From: Caballeronia terrestris
GTDB taxonomy: Bacteria > Pseudomonadota > Gammaproteobacteria > Burkholderiales > Burkholderiaceae
NCBI RefSeq assembly: GCF_001544515.1
Contig: NZ_FCOL02000009.1
Coordinates: forward strand, 124,001-188,000
Direction of reading: 5' to 3'
Length of the DNA: 64,000 nt
Within the stretch, counting starts at the first letter, position 1. Every line of letters starts with the position of its first letter. The notes under the pieces were generated by a model. It searched no databases. It was not told the DNA's origin and saw nothing but the letters and a program-made list of their open reading frames with translations. This document shows, piece after piece, positions 26,099 through 35,256 of this stretch. The position numbers and the translations under genes are program-made.

Positions 26099-27103
26099 TC
26101 AGCCGTTCGAATCGCGCCTGCTCTGCATCCGGTACTCGGTCGGAGAGATCAGAAGGCGCTTGCGAAAAATCTTGGCGAGCCGGTCGCCGTTGCCCATGCC
26201 GCTCCTGCGGGCGATCTTGTCGACGGGCAGCTCCGAATCCGTCAGGAGCGCGCACGTCACGGCAAGCCGCGCCTGCAGCAGATAGTCGGACGGCGTGATG
26301 CCCATCTCGATCTTGAAGCGGCGCAGGAAGTTGCGTTCGCTCATCGCCGCGACCTGCGCGGCATCGACCACCGAGATCGGCCGCTCGCAGTTGTCCTGCA
26401 GCCAGCGCGCCGCCGCCCGGATCTTGTCGCCGGCGGTCGCCGCGCCACTGTCGCCGAGCAGCGACACCAGCTTCGCGGCGGACCCCGGCATCAGCCGTTC
26501 GGCCACGCCACGCGATACGTCCAGTCCCAGGTCGCGCTTCACGATCAGGAGCGCGCCCTTCATCGATTCATAGCGGTCGCCCGCTTCGCTCGCCTGCTCG
26601 TCGCGCACGACGTGGATCATCGTCGACGACCCGTAGCGCGCATGGGTTTCGTGCGCGTTGCCAATACCCGCCGCGTCCAGCACCTTACGGCCTTCGGAGA
26701 TCGACTTGACGACCGTCGTCTTCGAATGAACTCGGCGCACCCATTCGATGATGCGTTCGTCGCCGGCCGCGTCGTCGGCGCCCTTGCCGCCCGCCACGAA
26801 GAGCGCGTCGAAGCCGCCGTAATGGCGCGCATCGAGCCCGTCGGTCCAGACCCTGACCGAGGACGAGCACGCCACGTTGCCGCCTTCGACCGAGAGGAAG
26901 CGCACGTCATAGGTGCACTCGGCCCGGCCCTTCGCCGACGACAGCTCGTTCGCCATGTGGAAGACCTCGGCGACGATGCCGGCGCCCAGGAGCGAAAAGC
27001 CGTCGTACAGCAGGATTGCGATGCGTCTCACCTCGGACTGCGAGCTTCTGGTCGAAGTGGGTATCCACCCCATGACCGCGGGTTCGAGATTTGCGTAAGG
27101 CAT
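26099..27103 (-). CDS. GlxA-family AraC-type transcriptional regulator
   Basis: 334 residues. The N-terminal DJ-1/PfpI (GATase1-like) domain has RRIAILLYDGFSLLGAGIVAEVFHMAN and DALFVAGGKGADD. A catalytic Cys at the nucleophile elbow is not apparent, as usual in GlxA regulators. The C-terminal AraC domain has two helix-turn-helix units (ISVVDAAQVAAMSERNFLRRFKIEMG and LPVDKIARRSGMGNGDRLAKIFRKR, ending ISPTEYR). The start at 27103 is chosen for AGAGG six nt upstream. Directly upstream of manC in the same direction, it is a likely regulator of the EPS operon. A paralogue lies at 32573-33613. Confidence 0.9.
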   Translation of the reverse strand: MPYANLEPAVMGWIPTSTRSSQSEVRRIAILLYDGFSLLGAGIVAEVFHMANELSSAKGRAECTYDVRFLSVEGGNVACSSSVRVWTDGLDARHYGGFDALFVAGGKGADDAAGDERIIEWVRRVHSKTTVVKSISEGRKVLDAAGIGNAHETHARYGSSTMIHVVRDEQASEAGDRYESMKGALLIVKRDLGLDVSRGVAERLMPGSAAKLVSLLGDSGAATAGDKIRAAARWLQDNCERPISVVDAAQVAAMSERNFLRRFKIEMGITPSDYLLQARLAVTCALLTDSELPVDKIARRSGMGNGDRLAKIFRKRLLISPTEYRMQSRRDSNG

Positions 27104-28433
27104 GGTCATCCTCTGCAGCTTGCGTAATCCACGACCTGTGGAACGCTCGCTGCCATTGCGGTGCATCATCGTCGTAGCCGATTTGACGGAGGCTGCGCGT
27201 GACCGATGGAAGCGAGATGTTGGCGGAATTGGTCCGCTGGCTTGAATCATAAACAGACAAACTTTTTTACGCTTGCGATTTTCGCGCTGAAGCCGGGAAA
27301 TCTGTTCTGCTATGAGGCGGAACGCACATTGAAATGCTTCCCCGAATTCAGCGACCTGCCACAAGCCGGCATTGCGCAAAAAGCAAACGCAATCTCCGCC
27401 CGAATGGTTAGAGCAGTTTCCAGTCCGGTTGCGTTTTCTGGCGGCTTGGCTTCGGAGAATCCCTTGTCGGACAAGGCTCTCCAAGCCCCATCAGGGTTTG
27501 TGGGCTAGCGCACGCAGAACTTCAGACGTTAGAAACTGATTCATCCGTGAAACATTGAAATGTCCAATCGATTCGGCTCCTTTCTTTTGATTCAACATTT
27601 TTGCTACCTTTGTTACCGATCTGAATCAACTTTGACAGGCAATTTATTGACGCCGCAATTGCCAGAGGGCGATTAAATAATAATCGGTTGTCATTTTAAA
27701 ATCGGAGTGGCAGAGGGGTCGGAATTAATCGGGGGATAGCGTATGCCGCTTTTATATGTGTGAATAACACGTCCGATTTGTATGAATGCATATGCTGCCC
27801 TGCACCACTGCCGCACGGCCTCCTCGTCCCCTATACGCGGTTCGTTTGTCTACGGATGCGTCCGCCAATCATTAGCTATTTGACGCACTGCGTGAGCGCC
27901 ATCCGCTTTGGCGCATTTCATATGATTCGTGACAAAGGGTCATAGCGAGCGTGCCGAGCGAGCCATTAATCTCCCGATGAATGATGTAACGGGGACATGT
28001 TGCGATGCGGCATTTTTTACTGGTTCTCGTCGAACAGACCGGCAAGATGCGATCACCCGGTCCAGACCATCGGACCATGTTTCACTCCTGATACTCGCTG
28101 GATTTTTGGTGGATCAGGCGCCTGGCGGATGCCCGAGGCGCGACCCGCGAAGGCTGTCCCGGTCCGCCAACCTTCAGCGCAACGGCTAGCCGCCCCGAAA
28201 CGCCTGACTTATGCTGGATTGGCCGTGTGAAGTGCGTTTGCAGGTGGTGCCCCGGTTGACCGGGTGGGGTCCGGACGCATCGGCCGAGGCGCTATGGGCA
28301 ACAGGCCTCGGACAAAAACGTGACGTACCGCACAGTTCGCGAAAGCGTCGCAAAAACGTTTCATTTTGGTAGCACGGCGCCGAGAAGCGCCTGCCGGACC
28401 GTCGCCGTGTCGTGAATTCCACTTGCGGACGCT
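27104..28433. promoter_or_regulatory. Long AT-rich divergent regulatory region
   Basis: 1.33 kb with no supportable gene. The part from about 27530 to 27780 is visibly AT-rich compared with its surroundings. It contains TTGACA (27632-27637), TTGACG (27647-27652) and TTGATTCAA/GAATCAA motifs, as expected of silencer-bound or multi-regulator promoters. It separates the leftward regulator/EPS operon from the rightward glycosidase gene and probably drives both. Confidence 0.55.
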
Positions 28434-30680
28434 ATGAAACCCCCCTCTCGCCGCCGTCGAACGTGCTCACCGAATGTCGCAAAAACGCAACAGTACCGCG
28501 CGATCTCGCTCTTGATCGCGGCGGTCTTGATGCAGGGTTGCGACCGGGCGTCGTCGGATGAGAAGGCGGCGGCTCCCGCGCCCGCGTCGGGATCGATGGT
28601 GATCGAGGGCACGACGTGGCTCCCGTGCGCGCGCGAAGGCGCGACCTGCGCGCTGCGCGGCACGGCGCGCGTGATGTACGGCACGGCGAGCCAGCACGTC
28701 GTCAAGGAATTCACGGACGAGGTCGTCTGCGACAACACCGCCTTCGACGACCCCTCCCCAGGCGCCGACAAGCGCTGCTGGTACGCGAGCCCGGCGGTAT
28801 CGCCGGCGCGGCCGGGGGCGCGGCCGGCATCGATGGCGCCCGTCGCCGATGCGGACACGCGGCCAAGCGCGCCGCCCGCCGTGCCACAACTCGACTGCAA
28901 GGCGCCGGGCGCGCCGGGCCCCGCGACCGAATCGGGCGATCCGATCGAAGCCGATACCCCCGGCAGCGACGGCACGCGCATGTTCGCGCGCGGCGCGCCG
29001 GTGCGCATCGCGTTCACGGCGCGCCCCACCGCCGCCGATGCGCTCGTCTGGCAGATCCGCGACGCCTGGAACACCGTGCGCGCGAGCGGCCGCTTCCCCG
29101 TCGCGGCGCGCGCGGGCACCTACACGCTGTCTTGCACGACGCAGACGGCGGGCTACTTCGCGATCTCGGCGAGTTTCGCGTCGAAAAAAATCGCGCTGAT
29201 GGCGCGCGGCACGCGGCCCGCCGGCATCGCGACGTTCGGCGTGCTGCCCGACGTGTCGGCCGCGCTCCCCGCCGTGGCCTACGCGCATCCGGACCAGCAT
29301 CGCTTCGGCGGACAGGGCGCCGCGTATCTGAAGCCCGGCGAGTCGTGCTGTTCCGGCGACGGTTATCGGCCGCTCTATCCGAACCTTGGCCTCACGTGGG
29401 TCAACGACAACCGAAACTGGTACATGACCGAGCCGAAGGGCCCGAACATGTTCAACGCCGCCGCCGATAACCTCACGCCGTTCTTCAAGCCCGGCGATCT
29501 GTTGCGGCTGATCCAGCTCGACGGCATCCCCGGCTGGGCGAGCCCCACGCACGAGCGGACGCACAGCTACGCGCCCGCGTCGCTGGATCAATACCGCGCG
29601 TATCTGCGGCGCGTCGGCGAGGAATCGAACGCGGTGCGCAAGCGCTACTTTCCGCAGCAGACGAACAATTACTATCAGGTGACCTGGGAACCGGACTACG
29701 AGGGCGGCCTGCCCTGGCGCGATTCCGACGCGAATCTCGTCGCGATGTTCAAGGCGACCCACGAATCGATCCACGCGACCGACCCGAACGCCGTCGTCAT
29801 GGGTCTCACGCTCTCGCAGCTTTCGACCAACACGACGTGGCTGAAGCGCCTCGCGCCGCTCGGCATCGGCAAGTATCTGGATGGCGTGAGCGCGCACGGG
29901 TATTACGACATCGGCACCTCGCCGTCGCATCCGCCCGAGCGTTTCGCCGACAGCGGCGATCCGGCCAAGACGCTCCCCGGCGCGATGCGCGAACTGCGCC
30001 GAACGATGACCGACGTCGTCAAGCCGGGCGCGAAGCTCTTCGTCACCGAGACGGGCGTGAGCTACGACATCGGCAGCAAGTACGGCCCGAACACGCCGAA
30101 CGCGAACGTGCTGTACGCGCAGGGCGCGGTAGTCGCGCGCACGCATCTGATCCTGCTCGGCGAAGGCGCGGACGTGAGCTTCGTGTTCTATTCCGCCGAT
30201 CCACCGGAAGTGGGCTACGGCGTGTTCTTCGATCTGGTGAACGCGCAAGGCGGATTCGGCCAGACGCAGATCAGCCCGAAGCCGGCGGCGATGAGCGTCG
30301 CGGCGATGACGCGTCTCATCGACGGGACGACGACGCTCGGGGCCGTGAACGGCACGCCGAAGGGCGTTTATGCGTATGCGTTCCAGCGGCTGAACGGCGG
30401 GAAGGTCGTGACGGCGCTGTGGACGCACCGGAATGCGGTATGGCCGGGCGCGGGCGGCTTCAGCTCGACGTACACGGCGAACTACAGCCTGACCGTCGAT
30501 GCACCGGACAAGTCCGGCAACGTGACCGTGTTCGACATGATGGGGAACGCGACCACGATGCCGTACAGGAACGGACGCGTGGCGCTGGCGCTCACCGAGT
30601 CGCCGGTATACGTCGTTTCCGACAATGCGCAGTTCATGCGATCCAATGTGGCGACGCCCGCAGGATACGTCGCACAGTAG
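28434..30680 (+). CDS. GH39/PslG-like glycoside hydrolase lipoprotein
   Basis: 748 residues. The N-terminus has a hydrophobic segment ending in the lipobox LMQGC (Cys 36), so it is probably a lipoprotein. About 200 residues of Pro/Ala-rich and beta-rich sequence precede a TIM-barrel domain. Candidate clan GH-A catalytic residues are the Glu in QVTWEPDYEGG (about 417, acid/base) and the Glu in LFVTETGVSY (about 538, nucleophile). EPS loci often carry such periplasmic hydrolases (PslG in Pseudomonas) that trim or release polymer. The GH39 label is tentative, since no alignment was run. No strong Shine-Dalgarno sequence is seen before the ATG. Confidence 0.75.
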   Translation: MKPPSRRRRTCSPNVAKTQQYRAISLLIAAVLMQGCDRASSDEKAAAPAPASGSMVIEGTTWLPCAREGATCALRGTARVMYGTASQHVVKEFTDEVVCDNTAFDDPSPGADKRCWYASPAVSPARPGARPASMAPVADADTRPSAPPAVPQLDCKAPGAPGPATESGDPIEADTPGSDGTRMFARGAPVRIAFTARPTAADALVWQIRDAWNTVRASGRFPVAARAGTYTLSCTTQTAGYFAISASFASKKIALMARGTRPAGIATFGVLPDVSAALPAVAYAHPDQHRFGGQGAAYLKPGESCCSGDGYRPLYPNLGLTWVNDNRNWYMTEPKGPNMFNAAADNLTPFFKPGDLLRLIQLDGIPGWASPTHERTHSYAPASLDQYRAYLRRVGEESNAVRKRYFPQQTNNYYQVTWEPDYEGGLPWRDSDANLVAMFKATHESIHATDPNAVVMGLTLSQLSTNTTWLKRLAPLGIGKYLDGVSAHGYYDIGTSPSHPPERFADSGDPAKTLPGAMRELRRTMTDVVKPGAKLFVTETGVSYDIGSKYGPNTPNANVLYAQGAVVARTHLILLGEGADVSFVFYSADPPEVGYGVFFDLVNAQGGFGQTQISPKPAAMSVAAMTRLIDGTTTLGAVNGTPKGVYAYAFQRLNGGKVVTALWTHRNAVWPGAGGFSSTYTANYSLTVDAPDKSGNVTVFDMMGNATTMPYRNGRVALALTESPVYVVSDNAQFMRSNVATPAGYVAQ

Positions 30681-30910
30681 CTTCTTAAGCGCATAAAACA
30701 CGACTTTGCGCACGCAAGAAACCTGTCTCGCCAAAGCGATCTTTCGGCGTATTTCGCCAGTGCCCGGCACGGGTGTTCGCTTTCGACGCGCGTTACACTC
30801 GATTCACCCGATCGCGGCGTCGGGACACACAACATACGCAAGAAGGCGCGGCCAAAGCAGCACCGGGGAGGCCGACGCCTGGGCACACACATAATTACAG
30901 CGGAGCAAAG

Positions 30911-31363
30911 ATGCTTAGCGAGACGGATTTTCTGGACGTCGTCCGGCTCACGCCACTCGTCTCGATCGACCTGATCGTCACCGACGGCACGCGGCGAGTA
31001 CTCGTGGGACAGCGGCGCAATCGCCCCGCTCAGGGCACGTGGTTCGTGCCGGGCGGGCGCATCAAGAAGGACGAATCGATCGACGCGGCGTTCACGCGCA
31101 TCGTCAACGACGAACTCGGTGTGGCGAGCGTAGAGCGGTCGTCGTCACGGCTTTACGGCGTGTTCGAGCACCGCTACGGCGACAATTTCGCGGGCGCGCC
31201 CGGCATCTCGACGCACTACATCGTGCTCGCCTACGCGATGAACCTTTCCGGCACCGTGCCGATCGGTCGCTTCGACCAGCACAGCGAGTACGCCTGGCTG
31301 CTGCCCGACGAACTGCTCGGGCGCGAAGACGTTCACGAGAACACGAAGGCGTATTTCCGCTAG
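30911..31363 (+). CDS. gmm: GDP-mannose mannosyl hydrolase (Nudix)
   Basis: 150 residues. The modified Nudix box GGRIKKDESIDAAFTRIVNDELG lacks the usual R-E-x-x-E-E core, which is diagnostic of GDP-mannose hydrolases (Gmm/WcaH). LVGQRRNRPAQGTWFVPGG precedes it, and HYIVLAY is the strand after it. It hydrolyses GDP-mannose or GDP-fucose to the sugar and GDP by substitution at C1. This may balance nucleotide-sugar pools for EPS synthesis. GGAG lies 8 nt before the ATG. It converges on galU, with stops 5 nt apart. Confidence 0.92.
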   Translation: MLSETDFLDVVRLTPLVSIDLIVTDGTRRVLVGQRRNRPAQGTWFVPGGRIKKDESIDAAFTRIVNDELGVASVERSSSRLYGVFEHRYGDNFAGAPGISTHYIVLAYAMNLSGTVPIGRFDQHSEYAWLLPDELLGREDVHENTKAYFR

Positions 31364-31368
31364 GCGAC

Positions 31369-32331
31369 TTAAGCGATCGCTTCCGACAAATCGTCGTCGT
31401 TGGCGGCGTGCGCGGCCACGCTGCCCGCTTCCACCGCCGCCGCGTTCTCCGCCGCAAAACGCGCCGCGAAATGCTCGCGCAGATACGCGTCGAACTGTGT
31501 CGCCACTTCCGGGTGGCGAAGCGCAAATTCGACTGTCGCCTTCAGATAGCCGAGCTTGCTGCCGCAATCGAACCGCTTGCCCTTGAAGCGATGCGCGAGC
31601 ACCTGTTCGTGCGCGAGCAGCGACTGGATCGCGTCGGTCAACTGGATCTCGCCGCCCGCGCCGGGCTTTTGCTTGCGCAGATGCTCGAAGATGCGCGGCA
31701 TCAGCACATAGCGCCCGACCACGCCGAGATTCGACGGCGCCGCTTCGGGCTCCGGCTTTTCGACCACGCGCGAAAGCTTGAAGAGGCCATCGGCCCAAGG
31801 CTTTCCGTCGATCACGCCATACGAGCGCGAATCGTTCGGATTGATCTCCTCGACACCGATCACCGACGAATGATAGTGATCGAACACCTCGACCATCTGC
31901 GCGAGTACCGGCGGCTGACCATCGATGAGATCGTCGGCGAGCATCACGGCGAACGGCTCCTCGCCGATCATCCGTTCCGCGCACAGCACGGCGTGCCCGA
32001 GCCCCAGCGGCTCGGCTTGGCGCACGTAGAAGCAGTCGACGTGACTCGGCTTGATGCTGCGCACGAGGTCGAGCAGCGCCTGCTTGCCGCGCGCCTGCAG
32101 CTCGGCTTCGACTTCGTACGATTTGTCGAAGTGATCCTCGATCGCGCGCTTGCCGCGGCCCGTGACGAAGATCATCTCCGTAATCCCGGCGGCGATCGCT
32201 TCCTCAACCGCGTACTGGATCAGCGGCTTGTCGACGATCGGCAGCATCTCCTTCGGACTCGCCTTCGTCGCGGGCAGGAACCGCGTGCCGAGACCCGCGA
32301 CCGGAAATACTGCCTTCTTCACCTTGAGCAT
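31369..32331 (-). CDS. galU: UTP-glucose-1-phosphate uridylyltransferase
   Basis: 320 residues. GalU hallmarks are [66 protein letters not shown] and the C-terminal [21 protein letters not shown]. It makes UDP-glucose, the precursor for EPS priming and many glycans. The start at 32331 ([10 protein letters not shown]) has GGGTGA nearby; upstream residues to 32403 are not family-like. The C-terminus carries about 25 extra Ala-rich residues. Confidence 0.96.
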   Translation of the reverse strand: MLKVKKAVFPVAGLGTRFLPATKASPKEMLPIVDKPLIQYAVEEAIAAGITEMIFVTGRGKRAIEDHFDKSYEVEAELQARGKQALLDLVRSIKPSHVDCFYVRQAEPLGLGHAVLCAERMIGEEPFAVMLADDLIDGQPPVLAQMVEVFDHYHSSVIGVEEINPNDSRSYGVIDGKPWADGLFKLSRVVEKPEPEAAPSNLGVVGRYVLMPRIFEHLRKQKPGAGGEIQLTDAIQSLLAHEQVLAHRFKGKRFDCGSKLGYLKATVEFALRHPEVATQFDAYLREHFAARFAAENAAAVEAGSVAAHAANDDDLSEAIA

Positions 32332-32572
32332 CTGATCACCCCGTCGATTGTGTCGCGGCCTTCGCATGCGAGGCGGCACGAGGATTATGCGACGCGCCGG
32401 CAAACAATAATTCGTCTGACCACTGGAACGGCCAGCTTATTACTCGAATATCGAAACCATCTGCCAACACCTCGTCATTTTCCGACTAGCGTGGCGGCGT
32501 CAGTGACTCGCCGCGTATAGTGCGTCGCATACGGATGACTTCCCGATAAGCGGTTCGCGCTGGAGACTGTCG

Positions 32573-33613
32573 ATGGGATACGGGAATGGTATGGGGCGGC
32601 TGCAGGTCGTGCGCTCGCCCGAATCCGATGCTGCGCCGCGTGACATGGCCAAGCGCATCGGAATTCTGATTTTCGAAGATTTCTCACTGGTCGAGGTCAG
32701 TTCGATCTCGGAAGTGTTTTCCCTCGCCAACCAGATTCGCAAACCGGCCGCGAACGGCACGGCAAGCGCCGATGCGCCGAACTACTCGCTCCTGTTTCTT
32801 TCGAGCGATGGCGGCAGCGTCGCGAGCAGCTGCTCGATGCGCATCTGGACCGAGAGCCTCGAAAACCGCTGGATGAACGACTGCGACGCGCTCTTCATCG
32901 CGGGCGGTCAAGGCGCGCAGCACGCGCGGCACGACAGCGTGTTGAGGAAGCGCCTCGGACGCGTCGCGCCGAAGATTCCGTTCGTCAAGGCGATCGGCGA
33001 AGGGTCGCAGATTCTCGCCGCCGCCAATCTCACGCTGCAAAACCGCTCGCTCGATTTCGCCGAGGAGCCTGCGGCTGCGTCCGCGCTCGCGAACTCGCTC
33101 GTCATCGCCGAACAGACGCTGACGCTCGACGATCCCAAGGGCCCGATCGCGGCCGCCCTCTCGATCATCAAGCGCGACTACGGCGCGGCGGTCGCGCGCG
33201 AAGTGTCGGAGCGCTCGATTCCGGGCGCGTGGCAAAAGCTCGCGACCGTCCTCGACGATACCGACAGCGGCGGCGTGCGCCAGAAGATCGACGCGGCCGC
33301 GCGCTGGATCCGCGAGAACTACGTGCGGCCGATCACGATCGCCGATGCGGCGCGCGTCGCCGCGATGAGCGAGCGCAATTTCCTGCGCCGCTTCAAGGCG
33401 CAGATCGGGTTGACGCCGTCGGAATATCTGCTGCGCGCGCGGCTCGACGCAAGCTGCATGCTGCTCGCCGCGACCGACCTGCCGGTGGACAAGATCGCGC
33501 GGCGCTGCGGCGCGGGCAGCGGCGACGGCCTCGCGAAGATCTTCCGCAAGCGCCTCTCGATCTCGCCGACCGAATACCGGCTCGCGGGACGACGCAAGCT
33601 CGACGCGCCATGA
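32573..33613 (+). CDS. GlxA-family AraC-type transcriptional regulator (second paralogue)
   Basis: 346 residues. The N-terminal PfpI-like domain has KRIGILIFEDFSLVEVSSISEVFSLAN and DALFIAGGQGAQHA. The C-terminal AraC domain has ITIADAARVAAMSERNFLRRFKAQIGLTPSEYLLRARL and LPVDKIARRCGAGSGDGLAKIFRKR. The DNA-binding half is nearly the same as in the regulator at 26099-27103, while the sensor half has diverged. This suggests a duplicated regulator pair with shared targets. GGAG lies 9 nt before the ATG. A PAP2 gene follows 23 nt later. Confidence 0.9.
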   Translation: MGYGNGMGRLQVVRSPESDAAPRDMAKRIGILIFEDFSLVEVSSISEVFSLANQIRKPAANGTASADAPNYSLLFLSSDGGSVASSCSMRIWTESLENRWMNDCDALFIAGGQGAQHARHDSVLRKRLGRVAPKIPFVKAIGEGSQILAAANLTLQNRSLDFAEEPAAASALANSLVIAEQTLTLDDPKGPIAAALSIIKRDYGAAVAREVSERSIPGAWQKLATVLDDTDSGGVRQKIDAAARWIRENYVRPITIADAARVAAMSERNFLRRFKAQIGLTPSEYLLRARLDASCMLLAATDLPVDKIARRCGAGSGDGLAKIFRKRLSISPTEYRLAGRRKLDAP

Positions 33614-33636
33614 CGAGCACACGCTGACGGGATCGC

Positions 33637-34218
33637 ATGCTTCATACGACCTGGCTCTCCAACCTGGGCGATGCCGGCCTCCTCCTGCCGCTCGCGCTCG
33701 CGTGCGCGGTCTGGTTGCGCGTGACCGGCAAGCATCTTGCGCTGCGTTGGCTGCTGTCGCTCGCGGCGGGCATGGCGCTCGTCGGCGTCACGAAGTTTCT
33801 TTATGCGGGCTGCGGGCTCGAATTCGAATCGGTGCAGTTTCGCGTGATCAGTGGACACACGATGCTCGCGGCATCGGTCTGGACCGTGTCGCTCGCGCTG
33901 CTCGCGTCGGGCGCGCGTGCCGGGTGGCATCGCCTGGGCGCGGTGTGCGGTCTGGTGCTCGCGGCGGCGATCGGCGTGTGCCGGATTGTCGAGGATGCGC
34001 ACACCCCCATCGAGGTGCTCGCCGGCTGGTTGCTCGGCGGCGCGATCGCGCTGCTGTTTCTGCAGCGGCTTTTCAGCGAGCCGCGCCGCATGCCGCGCGC
34101 GCTGTTCGCGGGGCTCGGGCTGCTCGCGGTATCGTCGATCGCTTACGGGCATCGCGCGCCGTTCCAGGCGATGTTCATCCACTACTCGCCGTGGCTTTGT
34201 CAGCGGCTCGGCTTCTGA
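33637..34218 (+). CDS. PAP2-family membrane phosphatase
   Basis: 193 residues with five or six hydrophobic segments. PAP2 motifs C2 (ISGHTMLAAS, catalytic His) and C3 (CRIVEDAHTPIEVLAGWLLG, R-x5-H-x3-E/D) are present; motif C1 is weak (VGVTKFLYAG). Such enzymes dephosphorylate lipid pyrophosphates or phospho-sugar lipids. In mycobacteria a PAP2 protein (Rv3807c) sits beside the DPA prenyltransferase. Here the DPA operon is 2.4 kb away, so a link is possible but unproved. Probably co-transcribed with the upstream regulator. Confidence 0.8.
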   Translation: MLHTTWLSNLGDAGLLLPLALACAVWLRVTGKHLALRWLLSLAAGMALVGVTKFLYAGCGLEFESVQFRVISGHTMLAASVWTVSLALLASGARAGWHRLGAVCGLVLAAAIGVCRIVEDAHTPIEVLAGWLLGGAIALLFLQRLFSEPRRMPRALFAGLGLLAVSSIAYGHRAPFQAMFIHYSPWLCQRLGF

Positions 34219-34224
34219 AGAACG

Positions 34225-35154
34225 TCAGCGTGACTCGCTGCACGCCTTGTCGGCCTGCAAGGAAGGCAGGCGCGCATACAACGCCGCCAGCCAGTCGATG
34301 AACACACGCACCCGCCGCGGCTGATGGCGGTTCGCCGCATACAGAATCGACACCACGCGCGGATACGACGGATACGCCTTCAGTACTTCCCGCAATGCGC
34401 CGCTCTTCAGATGCTGTTCGAGTGTGTAACTCGATCCCTGGATCAAGCCGAGCCCTTCGAGTCCGCAAGCAAAGTACGAATCGGCATCGTTGACGGCGAC
34501 GAGGTTGCGCATCGCGATCACGCGCGTCTCGCCACCGGACACGAACTCCCAGTTGCGCACGCGACTATTGTTCAGCACGTAGCCGACGGCGAGGTGATTA
34601 TCCAGATCGTCGGGCGTCTGGGGCTCGCCGTACTTCTCGATATACCCCGGCGACGCGCACGTGATCTGCGAGTAGCATCCGATGCGCTTCGCGACGAGCG
34701 TCTCGTCGACGACCGCTCCCACGCGCACGACGCAGTCGAGCCCTTCTTCCACGAGATCGACCTGCCGGTCGGTGAGATTCAGCTCGACGGTGATGTCGGG
34801 ATAGCTCGCGAGAAAATCGGGCAGCGCCGGGATGAGCGTGCTCTTCGCCATCAGCGCGGGGAGGCTCACGCGCACTTTGCCCTTCGGCGTGGTCTTCGAT
34901 TGCGAGACCGCCGACTCCATGTCGTCCACTTCGCCGAGCACGCGCACGCAGCGCTCGTAGTAGGTCTCGCCGTCTTCCGTGATGCTGATGCTGCGCGTCG
35001 TGCGGTTGATGAGCCGCGCGCCCAGATGCGCTTCGAGTGCCTGCACGGTGCGCGAGACGCTGGCGGGCGGCAGGCGCAGCGCGTCGGCGGCGCGGGAGAA
35101 ACTGCCCGCTTCGACGACGCGCGCAAACACTTTCATCGCGAGAAACCGGTCCAT
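34225..35154 (-). CDS. LysR-family transcriptional regulator
   Basis: 309 residues. The N-terminal LysR winged helix is MDRFLAMKVFARVVEAGSFSRAADALRLPPASVSRTVQALEAHLGARLINRTTRSISITEDG. The effector domain follows from about residue 90 and is of the type annotated as CrgA-like (LPRDDL/SGALREVL region). The start at 35154 matches the family; an extension to 35223 does not. Converges on the PAP2 gene with 6 nt between stops. No target is evident from context. Confidence 0.93.
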   Translation of the reverse strand: MDRFLAMKVFARVVEAGSFSRAADALRLPPASVSRTVQALEAHLGARLINRTTRSISITEDGETYYERCVRVLGEVDDMESAVSQSKTTPKGKVRVSLPALMAKSTLIPALPDFLASYPDITVELNLTDRQVDLVEEGLDCVVRVGAVVDETLVAKRIGCYSQITCASPGYIEKYGEPQTPDDLDNHLAVGYVLNNSRVRNWEFVSGGETRVIAMRNLVAVNDADSYFACGLEGLGLIQGSSYTLEQHLKSGALREVLKAYPSYPRVVSILYAANRHQPRRVRVFIDWLAALYARLPSLQADKACSESR

Positions 35155-35256
35155 GCGTGAGTTCCGTTGTTGGCGCGCGCGAGCGTCGCGGGCTGGCGCG
35201 CAATGGTTATGGTCGGGAATCAACGACGATAGTACGACGCTTCCATTTAGCCTGCG

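Noticed and set aside
27632-27660. Sigma-70 promoter from TTGACA at 27632
   Set aside because: The hexamer is perfect but position -10 at 17 bp reads GCAATT, and other spacings are no better; kept only as a motif in the region entry.
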